Of a stretch of DNA of 64,000 nucleotides, positions 26,683-35,124 are shown in pieces. The DNA is from JABMPR01 sp964508765 (GTDB lineage: Bacteria > Fidelibacterota > UBA8477 > JABMPR01), in assembly GCA_964508765.1 (NCBI GenBank), contig CAZDVD010000010.1, positions 22,252 to 86,251 on the forward strand, written 5' to 3'. The notes below the pieces were generated by a model that saw nothing but the letters and a program-made list of their open reading frames with translations, did no database searches and was not told the DNA's origin. The stretch's first letter is position 1; each line of letters starts with the position of its first letter. Both the position numbers and the translations under genes were made by a program.

Positions 26683-29600
26683 CTATTTAAGCAGCAGCAT
26701 TTTATTGACCTGTGAGAAGCCTTCTGCCTCGAATCGGTAGAGGTATAAACCACTGGCCATTGACTTGCCTCTGAGATCATTTCCGCTCCAAGTGAAAGTG
26801 TACCAACCCGGAACAACACTCTCCTGAATCCGGCTGAACACTTCCTGTCCCCGGATGTTATAGATGATCATCTTCACTTCCGTCACTTTAGGCACGGCAT
26901 ACTCAATGGTTGTCGTTGCATTGAAGGGGTTTGGATAGTTCTGACAAAGACGAAAATCCCTGGGTAATGAACTTTGGTTTCTCACATTGGTGGCCTGCAT
27001 GACCAGCGGAATGATCTTGGGGATCGCATGATTGTAAATATCATCCAGCGCGTCAACTTGAACAATATACTCGCCATCAGTTTGAAAAAATCCATCATTG
27101 GTGTAGCTCCCGGAGTAATTGAAACTGCCTATGTGGTTCATCTGGACGATGGGCAACTCATATACCGGCGGCATACCTGAATAGTTGGCCGGGAAAATCC
27201 GGAACCACACGCAATCCATTACACCGTTGCATCTGACGATCACCGAGACCTGTCCGCCGGACAGGTAAACCTCATCGGGGTACTCCCTGATCTCCGGCAG
27301 GAGTGCTCCGTGCATGAGCTCGCCACCGAGAAAAACGTTCTGCGCGATGGCCTCATCCGTCGCTTCATTGGGAATGCCATTGCCGTCAGCATCCAGCAGA
27401 GGTTCCTGTCCATTCAGATACATCTGGGCTCTTTGATATGCAAAAAAGAAGGCATCCCAGACGTTGTTCCCGTACCAAATCTCTTCCCAAAAATTGGTGG
27501 AAAAACACTCGCCGTTGAGATAGTCCGCGAACTGATCCGCTCGACAGGCAGCTATAACGATCCGGTTGTCACCGGCAAGGACCGGCACGAAACTACCTGA
27601 AAAACAGGCCTCCAGAACCACCACCAAGGGCGAAAGCTGATCCAGGTTGATCTGATCGAGCCAGAGGGCGAGCGAGTCGGAACTGAGATGGTCTTCGGCA
27701 TTTCCATTGATGTCGAACTCGCCCACATGACCATGACCGGAAAGGGAGATCACATTCGGATATGCAGGATTCGGATCATCGACTAGCCCCATGAGAGCGC
27801 TCCTGACACTCTGTGGAGTCAACTCGTCCGAATCGATGATCCCATCATCCAGACCGTCCCCGTTCAGGTCCTGCCAACCTACCGGATTCATATAGAACAA
27901 TCTCGTACCCGTGTAGTATCGTCCGAAGGCAAGTTTGCTGAACGCGTCGGTGGCGGAAGGACTGGTATTATTGATGAAATAATTCCAGTTCGCCGGATCA
28001 GTCCCACCACCCGCGACAACCAAGGAGGTCACATAACTGACGCCCTGTGGCACGCACATACCGGACAAGCCTACAAAGGCCGAGCGGTCGTTACTGCTGA
28101 TGGAAATGGTTCCGGTGTGGATATCAAATGTATGCGGGGTGAAGGTGATGTTGATTTCAATGGATGAAGTTGGGTTGATCAGTGAATCAGCCGGGTCCCA
28201 ATCCGTCTGATACGATGGATGATTCACACTGATGTCATAGAGCAGGAGATTCTCGCTACCGGTATTATGGATGATCAGCGACATCGTTGTGCTGCTGTCC
28301 AGAAAGGTATCGTTGAAATAGAGGTATTGAGAGGAAACACTGATGTCCGGTGCGAGACCGGTATTGAAATAGAAGGCGCCAATATCAGCAATGGTCCCAT
28401 CCGGGTCTAATGGACTGCTGGGATCTCCGGCATTTATACAGGGCGAAGCCTCCTGCAAATGAAAATCATCATTGAAAGCATCAACGAAAAACGGATCCTC
28501 GAAGATATTGAGAAAGGCATCACAGGAATCCCCGTTGATGTTGGTCATAATTTTCTGACCCAGATACTGTGGAATCATCATGCTGTAGTTTTGCGTGTTG
28601 TCAAAAAAGTCACAACCGGTGACCGAACCACCCACAACGGCAAATCCAATACCGATATTATTTGAGCTGACAACTGTATTGAGCAGGACGGAATTGGTTG
28701 GGACGCCCATGTTGCCAAACAGGATACCGGTCGGATTGTCCGTAACGACGCAATTGCTTATTCTGCATGTAAACTCCGGACTGCTTGATAGCACATAGAT
28801 ACCGAATGCGGCGCCAGCGCCATCATCATTATTTTTCACAACGCAATTTTTGATATCAATATCACCGAAGGCTTCTATATGAATCCCGTAAAGCTGATTA
28901 TTTCTGATATTACAATCTTTGATTGTGGCACTTCCGAATATTTTGATACCACTTCCGTTACCTGCAATCCAGCAATTCAGAATCTGCAGGATCTCTTTTG
29001 AAATCAGATAATTGTCTGAATAAATACCGTCTCCGATATTACCCGTTATTGTGCAGTGATCAATGATGCACCTCATTGAAAGGTCAACAGAATGAAGATC
29101 CGCATTAATCCCGTGGAGACTACTCCCCGCGAGATGACAATACTCAAAAAGAATATCTCCCAAATTATTATTTGGACCAAGGAATATTCCTCGCCAAGTG
29201 GCTACCCTCGGGCTGGGAATGAAAAGAATACTATCGGACTGAGTTCCTGTGGCAGTCAGTCCGCCATAGATTGTAAATGAATAATCTCCGTCAAAATAGA
29301 AGCGTGTGCCAGGCTCGATTGTCAATATGTTTCCGGCTTCAACAAAGATATCTCCTTCTACAAGATAGGTTGTGTCGCTGAGGGTACCGCTTAGAGAGCC
29401 CGAAATTGGAATCCCTACCCGCAGGATTAGGTTTTGATCCTCCAGATTTCTTGGGCTAAAACAATTGACACCGGTTACCTGGGCAGGGAAGTATCCTGTA
29501 TGCGAATAGGAGATGTTATAAATCCCCGGCGTGATCAAGATCTGATAAACGCCTTGAACATTCGTAAACACCGAATCGGTCACAGCCGACGGTGATGCGG

Positions 29601-29733
29601 CATTGAAAACAACGACGCTTCCAGAGTTGTCGATGTTATCGGATAAGCGGCATACCCCCTGTACCCAGACCGCAGTAAACCCCTTCAATGCAAAGACAAA
29701 CAATGCTGCCAATAAAAAACATGTTTTTTTCAT
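26683..29733 (-). CDS. Secreted beta-helix protein with caspase-like (clan CD) peptidase domain and sorting domain
   Basis: 1016 aa. Seen in order: signal peptide (1-20), carboxypeptidase-regulatory-like domain (22-88), right-handed parallel beta-helix repeats (125-430, e.g. 'IIDHCTITGNIGDGIYSD'), an ASPM-SPD-2-Hydin-like beta domain (462-560), then a caspase-fold region with the His of SLSGHGH (His667) and the Cys of LEACFSGSF (Cys710), 43 residues apart as expected for the His-Cys dyad of clan CD (families C13/C14). A further beta domain and a sorting domain (NYPNPFNATT to KMLLLK) complete it. The combination is unusual. GC content is visibly higher than in neighbouring genes, suggesting separate acquisition. 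Substrate unknown; peptidase activity is inferred from the dyad. Confidence 0.82.
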   Translation of the reverse strand: MKKTCFLLAALFVFALKGFTAVWVQGVCRLSDNIDNSGSVVVFNAASPSAVTDSVFTNVQGVYQILITPGIYNISYSHTGYFPAQVTGVNCFSPRNLEDQNLILRVGIPISGSLSGTLSDTTYLVEGDIFVEAGNILTIEPGTRFYFDGDYSFTIYGGLTATGTQSDSILFIPSPRVATWRGIFLGPNNNLGDILFEYCHLAGSSLHGINADLHSVDLSMRCIIDHCTITGNIGDGIYSDNYLISKEILQILNCWIAGNGSGIKIFGSATIKDCNIRNNQLYGIHIEAFGDIDIKNCVVKNNDDGAGAAFGIYVLSSSPEFTCRISNCVVTDNPTGILFGNMGVPTNSVLLNTVVSSNNIGIGFAVVGGSVTGCDFFDNTQNYSMMIPQYLGQKIMTNINGDSCDAFLNIFEDPFFVDAFNDDFHLQEASPCINAGDPSSPLDPDGTIADIGAFYFNTGLAPDISVSSQYLYFNDTFLDSSTTMSLIIHNTGSENLLLYDISVNHPSYQTDWDPADSLINPTSSIEINITFTPHTFDIHTGTISISSNDRSAFVGLSGMCVPQGVSYVTSLVVAGGGTDPANWNYFINNTSPSATDAFSKLAFGRYYTGTRLFYMNPVGWQDLNGDGLDDGIIDSDELTPQSVRSALMGLVDDPNPAYPNVISLSGHGHVGEFDINGNAEDHLSSDSLALWLDQINLDQLSPLVVVLEACFSGSFVPVLAGDNRIVIAACRADQFADYLNGECFSTNFWEEIWYGNNVWDAFFFAYQRAQMYLNGQEPLLDADGNGIPNEATDEAIAQNVFLGGELMHGALLPEIREYPDEVYLSGGQVSVIVRCNGVMDCVWFRIFPANYSGMPPVYELPIVQMNHIGSFNYSGSYTNDGFFQTDGEYIVQVDALDDIYNHAIPKIIPLVMQATNVRNQSSLPRDFRLCQNYPNPFNATTTIEYAVPKVTEVKMIIYNIRGQEVFSRIQESVVPGWYTFTWSGNDLRGKSMASGLYLYRFEAEGFSQVNKMLLLK

Positions 29734-29761
29734 GATGACACAACCATTCCTCTCGATCGGG

Positions 29762-30112
29762 TTATTTGATGAGCACGCATTTTTTCACTCGCATAAAACC
29801 GTCGGCCTGTATCTTGTAAAAATACACACCGCGACTCACATTCCGTGCATCACAGGTTACCGAGTAAGATTCAGGTCCCTGATTCTGGTTCACAAGTTGA
29901 TCCATTTCCTGGACGGCCAGGTTATAGATGATCAGGGAGACGTGTGCGGATATCGGAATCGTATACTCAATGCTTGTAATCGGATTGAAAGGATTGGGAT
30001 AATTCTGCAGAAAATGTTCATTGCGTGGTATAGAATGCAGGACTGACGGTTTTGGATTTAAGGCAAAAAGATTACTGAAGGATAAGATTACCAACAAAGC
30101 TATATAGCGCAT
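29762..30112 (-). CDS. Minimal secreted protein: signal peptide plus T9SS sorting domain only
   Basis: 116 aa from the ATG at 30112, which has GGAGGGGAACATC directly upstream; the in-frame ATG five codons earlier overlaps that ribosome binding site and is rejected. The signal peptide is MRYIALLVILSFSNLFA; after about 15 residues the sorting domain starts (NYPNPFNPITSIEYTI to KCVLIK). There is no cargo domain. It could be a deletion product or a real short surface protein. Its leader is shared with the FG-GAP gene at 30918-32753. It lies 28 nt upstream of the caspase-like gene on the same strand. Confidence 0.75.
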   Translation of the reverse strand: MRYIALLVILSFSNLFALNPKPSVLHSIPRNEHFLQNYPNPFNPITSIEYTIPISAHVSLIIYNLAVQEMDQLVNQNQGPESYSVTCDARNVSRGVYFYKIQADGFMRVKKCVLIK

Positions 30113-30124
30113 GATGTTCCCCTC

Positions 30125-30445
30125 CATCTAAGATTTCAATCAACCTTGAGAATCAGAAGGAATAAATACAACTTGTGGAATAATGTGGTATGTCTTGAAT
30201 GTAATGCATCATTTGTCTATTAGCAAATGATCATGGCTTTGACGGGTATACCTGAGATTCACATAGCAATCCAAGAAGGGCTTGGTGGTGGTCATATATG
30301 AGTAGGATTTTTGCCCCAGCTGACCACTCACGCTAGTCTAAATGCTTTCCCAACACCCTATAAGCCTATGCATGCTGCTGAGCATTATCAGGACCTGGGT
30401 TCAGTGATAGGATATTGAGACAGGCGGTATCCCGAAACATGCGGA
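30125..30445. repeat. Duplicated leader/intergenic element, copy A
   Basis: Positions 30125-30225 match 32766-32870 closely (ATCTAAGATTTCAATCA..., AGAATCAGAAGGAATAAA, CAACTTGTGGAATAATGT), and 30268-30445 match 33089-33268 (ATATGAGTAGG, TCTAAATGCTTTCCCA). Copy A lacks about 200 bp present in copy B. It lies immediately upstream of the start codon at 30112. No intact coding frame is shared by both copies. The rest of the 30113-30491 gap shows nothing else. Confidence 0.8.
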
Positions 30446-30491
30446 TGAAAAGTCATCCAGTATTATCCGATATACCCTAATTACATAATCT

Positions 30492-30866
30492 CTAAATCAT
30501 AAAACCAAAATAGCCCATTACTATACCAACAATGATCATAAATAATCCTAATAATCGAGAACTTTTTAAAACGTTTTTGTAGTATGAAAGTGATTTGGGT
30601 ATTATCACAACTATTATTCCCCCAATTAGCATTAACCAACTGATTATAGTTATTAACACACTCCAATTTTTCACCCACAGGTTATGATATTCAATTAAAA
30701 TTATACCTGCAATTATTCCCATAGAACCAGATACAAAAGTTAAAGCAGGTGATTTTTTAAAATCATTAACAATATCATTAAAATCAATAGTTCCCATTAA
30801 TACAGCTATACCAGAGGAAAGGTAGATAACAGAAATAATTCGTGCTATTAATATTGATAATTCCAT
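30492..30866 (-). CDS. Small integral membrane protein, unknown function
   Basis: 124 aa with four predicted membrane segments (about residues 5-25, 42-60, 66-88 and 101-122) and short loops, one containing NDFKKSPALT. I do not recognise the family. It is AT-rich compared with the flanking secreted-protein genes. It lies 51 nt downstream of the FG-GAP gene on the same strand and could be cotranscribed with it. Confidence 0.65.
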   Translation of the reverse strand: MELSILIARIISVIYLSSGIAVLMGTIDFNDIVNDFKKSPALTFVSGSMGIIAGIILIEYHNLWVKNWSVLITIISWLMLIGGIIVVIIPKSLSYYKNVLKSSRLLGLFMIIVGIVMGYFGFMI

Positions 30867-30917
30867 ATATATACTCCCTTTAATCTTAGGGCAAAGAGCC
30901 CAATGAATAGGTGGAGC

Positions 30918-32753
30918 CTACTTCAGATACACCATTTTAATCGTCTTGCTGTAATCTCCTGCATCTAATCGACAGAAATACACACCTGTACTCACATGGT
31001 TACCTGAATGATCTAACCCGTTCCACTGCACCTGGTAATTGCCAGGAGATTTCACTTTATCTTGAAGTGTCATGACCTCCTGCCCCCGAATATCGAAGAC
31101 TGATAGTCTAACCTGAGTTAGTTCTGGTAGTGTATAGCTGATGGTCGTGGTCGGGTTGAAAGGGTTGGGATAGGCGTCTTTTAATGTAAAAGTCTCAGGT
31201 ATTGCCAGGTAGTCCTCTTTATTTACAGTGATTTTAACAATGTTGTGTCTTTCCACTACTCCAGAATAACTAACGTCTGATAAACGATACTCATAAGTCA
31301 TTCCTGGAATAACAGCCTGGTCGATAAAACTGTAATCTGTTCTATGGGTTACGCTACCCTGGCCACACAAATCCGGATGGGTGATATAACTGGCAAGCTC
31401 ACTCCACTTCTCTATCTCTCCACTGCTCCTGCGCTCCAGTGTGAAGCCCAGGTTCTCTATTTCACTCTCGGTTACCCACCGTAAAGTTACACCAGCACTT
31501 TTTTGCTCGGCGGTAAAACAGATTAGTTCCACTGGCAGGGACAAATCGGCGGTGGACGCATAAATATAAGCAGCGCCCGCGTTGCTGCCGCCGGTATCTT
31601 CACAACACGCTGCCACAATGGCGTAATCGCTGGATATGGATACTCCAACGCCGAAATAATCATCAGCCTGCGCGTCGGAAGCGGTTATTTTAGATTTTTC
31701 CGTCCATGTAACACCATTCCGTAAATAGGAATAAGCCGCACCCGCGTTGCTACCAGCGGTATCTTCACCATATGCCCCAACAATGGCATAATCGCCGGAT
31801 ATAGATACGGACATTCCAAAAAGATCACTCTCCTGCGCGTCGGAAGCAGTTATTTTCGCCTGCTGCGTCCAATCAGTCCCGCTTCTATAAAAAATATAAG
31901 CCGCGCCTGGGTAGCTTCCGTCGATTTCTTTATAATACGCTCCTACAATAGCGTAATCACCGGATATGGATACTGAACATCCGAAATAATCATTAAAATG
32001 CGCGTCTGAAGCAGTTATTTTTGCCTGCTGCGTCCAATTTGTCCCACTTCTATAAAAGATATAAGCCGCGCCCGATTCACCGGCAGGAGCAGCGGAGTCT
32101 TCTTCATCCGCTCCAATAATAGCATAATCGCCGGATATGGATACGGAAAGTCCGAAATAATCTTCCTCCTCTGCGTCAGATGCTGTTAATTTTGCCTGCT
32201 GCGTCCAATCAGTCCCGCTTCTATAAAAGATATAAGCCGCGCCCGCATCGTAAGTGTCGCCGGGGTCTTCCCAGTACGCCCCCACAATGGCGTAATCGCC
32301 GGATATGGATACGGAAAGTCCGAAATAATCTTCCTCCTCTGCGTCAGAAGCAGTTATTTTTGCCTGCTGCGTCCAACTCGTCCCGCTTCTAATAAAAATA
32401 TAAGCAGCACCTGCGTCGCTACCGCCCGCGTCTTCATCAGACGCCCCTACAATGGCGTAATCGCCAGATATTGCACAACTTACAAAATTATCACCTGCCT
32501 GTGCATCGGATGCGGTTATTTTTGCCTGCTGCGTCCAACTTGATCCGCTTCTATAAAAAATATAAGCTGCTCCTGCGTCGCTGCCGCCCGCGTCTTCACC
32601 TGATGCTCCAACAATGACATAATCGCCGGATATGGCGGAGCCTCCGAAACAATCATCAGCCTGCGCGTCGGAAGCAGTTATTTTTACCTCGACTCCCCAG
32701 AGATAACTAACGCTTAAAAATACCGCTGTTAGTGTTAATAAAATATTTCTCAT
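30918..32753 (-). CDS. Secreted FG-GAP beta-propeller protein with T9SS sorting domain
   Basis: 611 aa. The signal peptide (1-20, MRNILLTLTAVFLSVSYLWG) is followed by seven near-identical repeats of about 54 residues with the pattern KITASDAQ-DD-FG--VSISGDYAIVGA-EDAG-S-AGAAYIF-RSG, i.e. FG-GAP repeats (residues 22-400), which fit a seven-bladed propeller. A linker domain (about 405-510, 'ITLRWVTESEIENLGF') and a sorting domain (AYPNPFNPTTTISYTL to KMVYLK) follow. At DNA level the repeats are highly alike, so recent tandem expansion is likely. Probable role: surface adhesion or binding; ligand unknown. The start has GAGGGGAGA upstream within the duplicated leader element. Confidence 0.88.
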   Translation of the reverse strand: MRNILLTLTAVFLSVSYLWGVEVKITASDAQADDCFGGSAISGDYVIVGASGEDAGGSDAGAAYIFYRSGSSWTQQAKITASDAQAGDNFVSCAISGDYAIVGASDEDAGGSDAGAAYIFIRSGTSWTQQAKITASDAEEEDYFGLSVSISGDYAIVGAYWEDPGDTYDAGAAYIFYRSGTDWTQQAKLTASDAEEEDYFGLSVSISGDYAIIGADEEDSAAPAGESGAAYIFYRSGTNWTQQAKITASDAHFNDYFGCSVSISGDYAIVGAYYKEIDGSYPGAAYIFYRSGTDWTQQAKITASDAQESDLFGMSVSISGDYAIVGAYGEDTAGSNAGAAYSYLRNGVTWTEKSKITASDAQADDYFGVGVSISSDYAIVAACCEDTGGSNAGAAYIYASTADLSLPVELICFTAEQKSAGVTLRWVTESEIENLGFTLERRSSGEIEKWSELASYITHPDLCGQGSVTHRTDYSFIDQAVIPGMTYEYRLSDVSYSGVVERHNIVKITVNKEDYLAIPETFTLKDAYPNPFNPTTTISYTLPELTQVRLSVFDIRGQEVMTLQDKVKSPGNYQVQWNGLDHSGNHVSTGVYFCRLDAGDYSKTIKMVYLK

Positions 32754-32765
32754 GATTCTCCCCTC

Positions 32766-33268
32766 ATCTAAGATTTCAATCAGCCCTGAGAATCAGAAGG
32801 AATAAAACAACTTGTGGAATAATGTAGTATGTTTTGAATATAGTGCATCACTTGCGCATTAGCAAATACCCCGGTTATTCTTCAATTTAAGGATTCAGAA
32901 ATGTATCGACTAGCACACAGGGAACAAATCCTATCACATATGGAACATTTCAGGTGTTTTTTGAGTGTTCAGAGAAATTTGGCTGTGGAGAACCGTGTGC
33001 TGGCTAAGCTAGACAAGCGACATGATAACTTGATTTATGTCGAGTGTAAATGGGACCTCTTGCCGAGGATTGACTACTGCTCATTCGGTGAATCAAGAAG
33101 AGCTTCTGGATGGTCGTATATGAGTAGGTTTTTTGCCCTAGCTGACCACACACGCTCGTCTAAATGCTTTCCCAGCCAGTTTATGTGCCTAAGTATGTTG
33201 ATGAGCATTACCAGAACTATAGGTAAGCAATTTATAGTATAGTGAAACAGTCGGTATCCCCGATTATG
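32766..33268. repeat. Duplicated leader/intergenic element, copy B
   Basis: Second copy of the element at 30125-30445, with about 200 extra bases (about 32871-33088) between its two conserved parts. It lies upstream of the FG-GAP gene start at 32753 and downstream of the DUF1670 pair. Open frames on both strands here have no family resemblance and are broken in copy A, so I treat the region as noncoding or as a decayed element. Confidence 0.8.
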
Positions 33269-33273
33269 CATAG

Positions 33274-33303
33274 AAAAGGGGCCAGCCGAAGCCAGCCTCT
33301 TGA
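33274..33303 (-). terminator. Terminator with UUCG tetraloop after the DUF1670 pair
   Basis: On the minus strand GGCTGGC-TTCG-GCTGGCC (seven pairs, two of them G-T) closes a C(UUCG)G tetraloop and is followed by CCTTTTC. It lies about 80 nt after the stop codon of the gene at 33385-34212. Confidence 0.65.
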
Positions 33304-33384
33304 GGTATATTGAAGTAGTGGGGGGACTACCTTCTATTAGGAAATATTTCCGGTTAGTTAGATTCAAGTTATTGTTGATGGTTC

Positions 33385-34212
33385 TCATTTTCTCTTTTTA
33401 GATCCTGTCGGGTTGGATTTTAACTCAGGATGGTACTGATATACAAGCTCTCTATATTGGATAATTGTGCTTTTAGATTTGCCTGAGACTCGAACCATCT
33501 CCATCAGATTGAAGCCTTTTTCCATCATCATTTTTGCATTTCTGTATGCTCGCAGGTAATGGCCCACGGATTCAATAGTATGATTTGTCAAACGCGCTAT
33601 ATCTGGATCTGGTATTCCCTGTTCATACAGGTTCACTATTGGTGCTTTGTGGGTTGGCCGACTGCCTTGATCTAAGATGATACCCTTTGTGGGCAGGATG
33701 TCCTCATGAGTCTCATGATACATTTTCAGATAACGACCAATAACATGTAAGCTCCGATTCATTAATACTGACAACTCAGCACCGGTAAGTAAGCCACCCT
33801 GTTTGAAAGCACTCTTAACCAGCCTGGCCATCACTTCCATGTCCCGCTGGGCTTGCTTCTTGTGATTATTACCCTTTTTCTCTACGTGATAGTGACTACG
33901 CATCCGGTACTCAACATCTTTCTGAATAACTAAAGGCAGGATAACAGTTTTAATCTTTTCGTCTTCTACTTTTTTACCATAGCTGGGCTTCTTCTCAGTG
34001 GCTGCTGTAGTCTGCCAGACTATACTGCCACACCCAACTGTGCTGGTCTCAGGGTAAAACTCCTTATGCAACTCAACGATGTCATCAGCCATCATCTGGA
34101 TCACCTTGTGGCTGCCTACCAGTTTGTAATTGTTCTCGATATGGTGGATAATATTGTTACGGAAGCTACGCTTGGGAATTGAAGCATAGCGATCATTGTT
34201 TTTAGGTTTCAT
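33385..34212 (-). CDS. DUF1670-like protein, second of pair
   Basis: 275 aa, no signal peptide or membrane segment. Segments such as SIPKRSFRNNIIHHIENNYK, WQTTAATEKKPSYGKKVED, VKSAFKQGGLLTGAELSVLM and LPTKGIILDQGSRPTHKAPI fit my memory of the DUF1670 group. The C-terminal half looks helical with helix-turn-helix-like parts (PDPDIARLTNHTIESVGHYL and GFNLMEMVRVSGKSKSTIIQ). Function is unknown; a DNA-binding or mobile-element role is inferred from these. The start overlaps the stop of the upstream paralogous gene by 4 nt (ATGA), so the two are translationally coupled. A terminator follows. Confidence 0.75.
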   Translation of the reverse strand: MKPKNNDRYASIPKRSFRNNIIHHIENNYKLVGSHKVIQMMADDIVELHKEFYPETSTVGCGSIVWQTTAATEKKPSYGKKVEDEKIKTVILPLVIQKDVEYRMRSHYHVEKKGNNHKKQAQRDMEVMARLVKSAFKQGGLLTGAELSVLMNRSLHVIGRYLKMYHETHEDILPTKGIILDQGSRPTHKAPIVNLYEQGIPDPDIARLTNHTIESVGHYLRAYRNAKMMMEKGFNLMEMVRVSGKSKSTIIQYRELVYQYHPELKSNPTGSKKRK

Positions 34213-35066
34213 AGCGGTACCCCAGTCTTTTTTTTAGATGGATACATCACCTGTAACTGGTCTATCAGCTCAATGTAAACCGGAGGCCAATGATCACCTT
34301 GCTTGTACTTTTCGAACAGCACCAGATACTCTTTTGTCAGCCGCTCACTGCAGTTCAATAACCGGCTGATCTCAATTACTCGGGTTATTCCTTTGTTCAG
34401 GATGATCAGCATACGCCCAAAGGTACTTACGTAGTTTTTTACCGCAGTGGCACTATGTCTGGTCTTACGCATAATCTCATGGTAGGTCATTCCAGAAAGA
34501 TAGAGATCAATGATCTGGGTCTTATGACTTACTCCGGGACCTATGTCATGATCATTACCACGGGTGTGGATAGTGTTGCCGTCTTGTTGTAAGACCTGCA
34601 TATCCTTCCTGATTGTTCGGCTGGATACCTGTAGAATCCGACCCAGATCCTCCTGGGTCAGAAGACCGCCTGCCAAGTATGCTTCTTCTGTCAAACGTAA
34701 AATCTTTAACTGACGCAGTACCTCTGGCCCCTGATCCTTCAACACATTTAGGTCATCCACTCCATTATCCAGATTTAAGGATACTTCCAACAGATCCTGA
34801 TCTTTCAACGATTTGCCATGCTTCGCTTTAAGTGAAGCACAGATGAATCGAATCTGTCCCAGGCTCGAGGGAGTCTCTCCAAATAGACATCTCTCGGCTA
34901 ATTCCAGTACGCCCTGACTCTCAGCTGGTGACAGTTCGAACTCCTTACGCAGGCTGTTGATGAAAACTTGCTCTCGGGTCTTTTCCAGACTACGGTCATA
35001 GACACTCCGATGGGTATGATACATTGCTTCCTCCAGGCTAAAATCAAAACGGCTTCCGGTTGCCAA
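34209..35066 (-). CDS. DUF1670-like protein, first of pair
   Basis: 285 aa, cytoplasmic. Segments KTREQVFINSLRKEFELSPAE, GQIRFICASLKAKHGKSL, LLTQEDLGRILQVSSRTIRK and RGNDHDIGPGVSHKTQIIDL fit DUF1670. Helix-turn-helix-like stretches lie at about residues 135-160 and 190-215. An in-frame stop two codons upstream forces a start at TTG (35066) or at a later codon; the ATG at 35024 (MYHTHRS) is an alternative. It resembles its downstream partner in overall layout (GLLT...HTRG/TKG...HK...I-LY--G), suggesting ancient duplication. The pair lies between two accessory blocks, just downstream of the amylase. Function unknown. Confidence 0.72.
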   Translation of the reverse strand: MATGSRFDFSLEEAMYHTHRSVYDRSLEKTREQVFINSLRKEFELSPAESQGVLELAERCLFGETPSSLGQIRFICASLKAKHGKSLKDQDLLEVSLNLDNGVDDLNVLKDQGPEVLRQLKILRLTEEAYLAGGLLTQEDLGRILQVSSRTIRKDMQVLQQDGNTIHTRGNDHDIGPGVSHKTQIIDLYLSGMTYHEIMRKTRHSATAVKNYVSTFGRMLIILNKGITRVIEISRLLNCSERLTKEYLVLFEKYKQGDHWPPVYIELIDQLQVMYPSKKKTGVPL

Positions 35067-35124
35067 AACTCAATTTAGACATCCAAAAGCCGCTTCGTAG
35101 ACTAAACCTACCGGAAGTATTTCC

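Noticed and set aside
29603..30046. 147-codon plus-strand frame across the 5' end of the caspase-like gene and the mini protein.
   Set aside because: Antisense to two minus-strand genes with clear signal peptides and ribosome sites.
31555..32690. Regular repeats that could suggest a CRISPR array or satellite DNA.
   Set aside because: The unit is about 160-170 bp, in frame, and encodes FG-GAP blades; there are no short spacers.
32901..33242. Open frame of 113 codons on the plus strand and an overlapping 104-codon frame on the minus strand (33074-33388).
   Set aside because: No family resemblance, no signal or ribosome site, and the same DNA in the duplicated copy at 30268-30445 has stops in these frames. 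Treated as noncoding or decayed.
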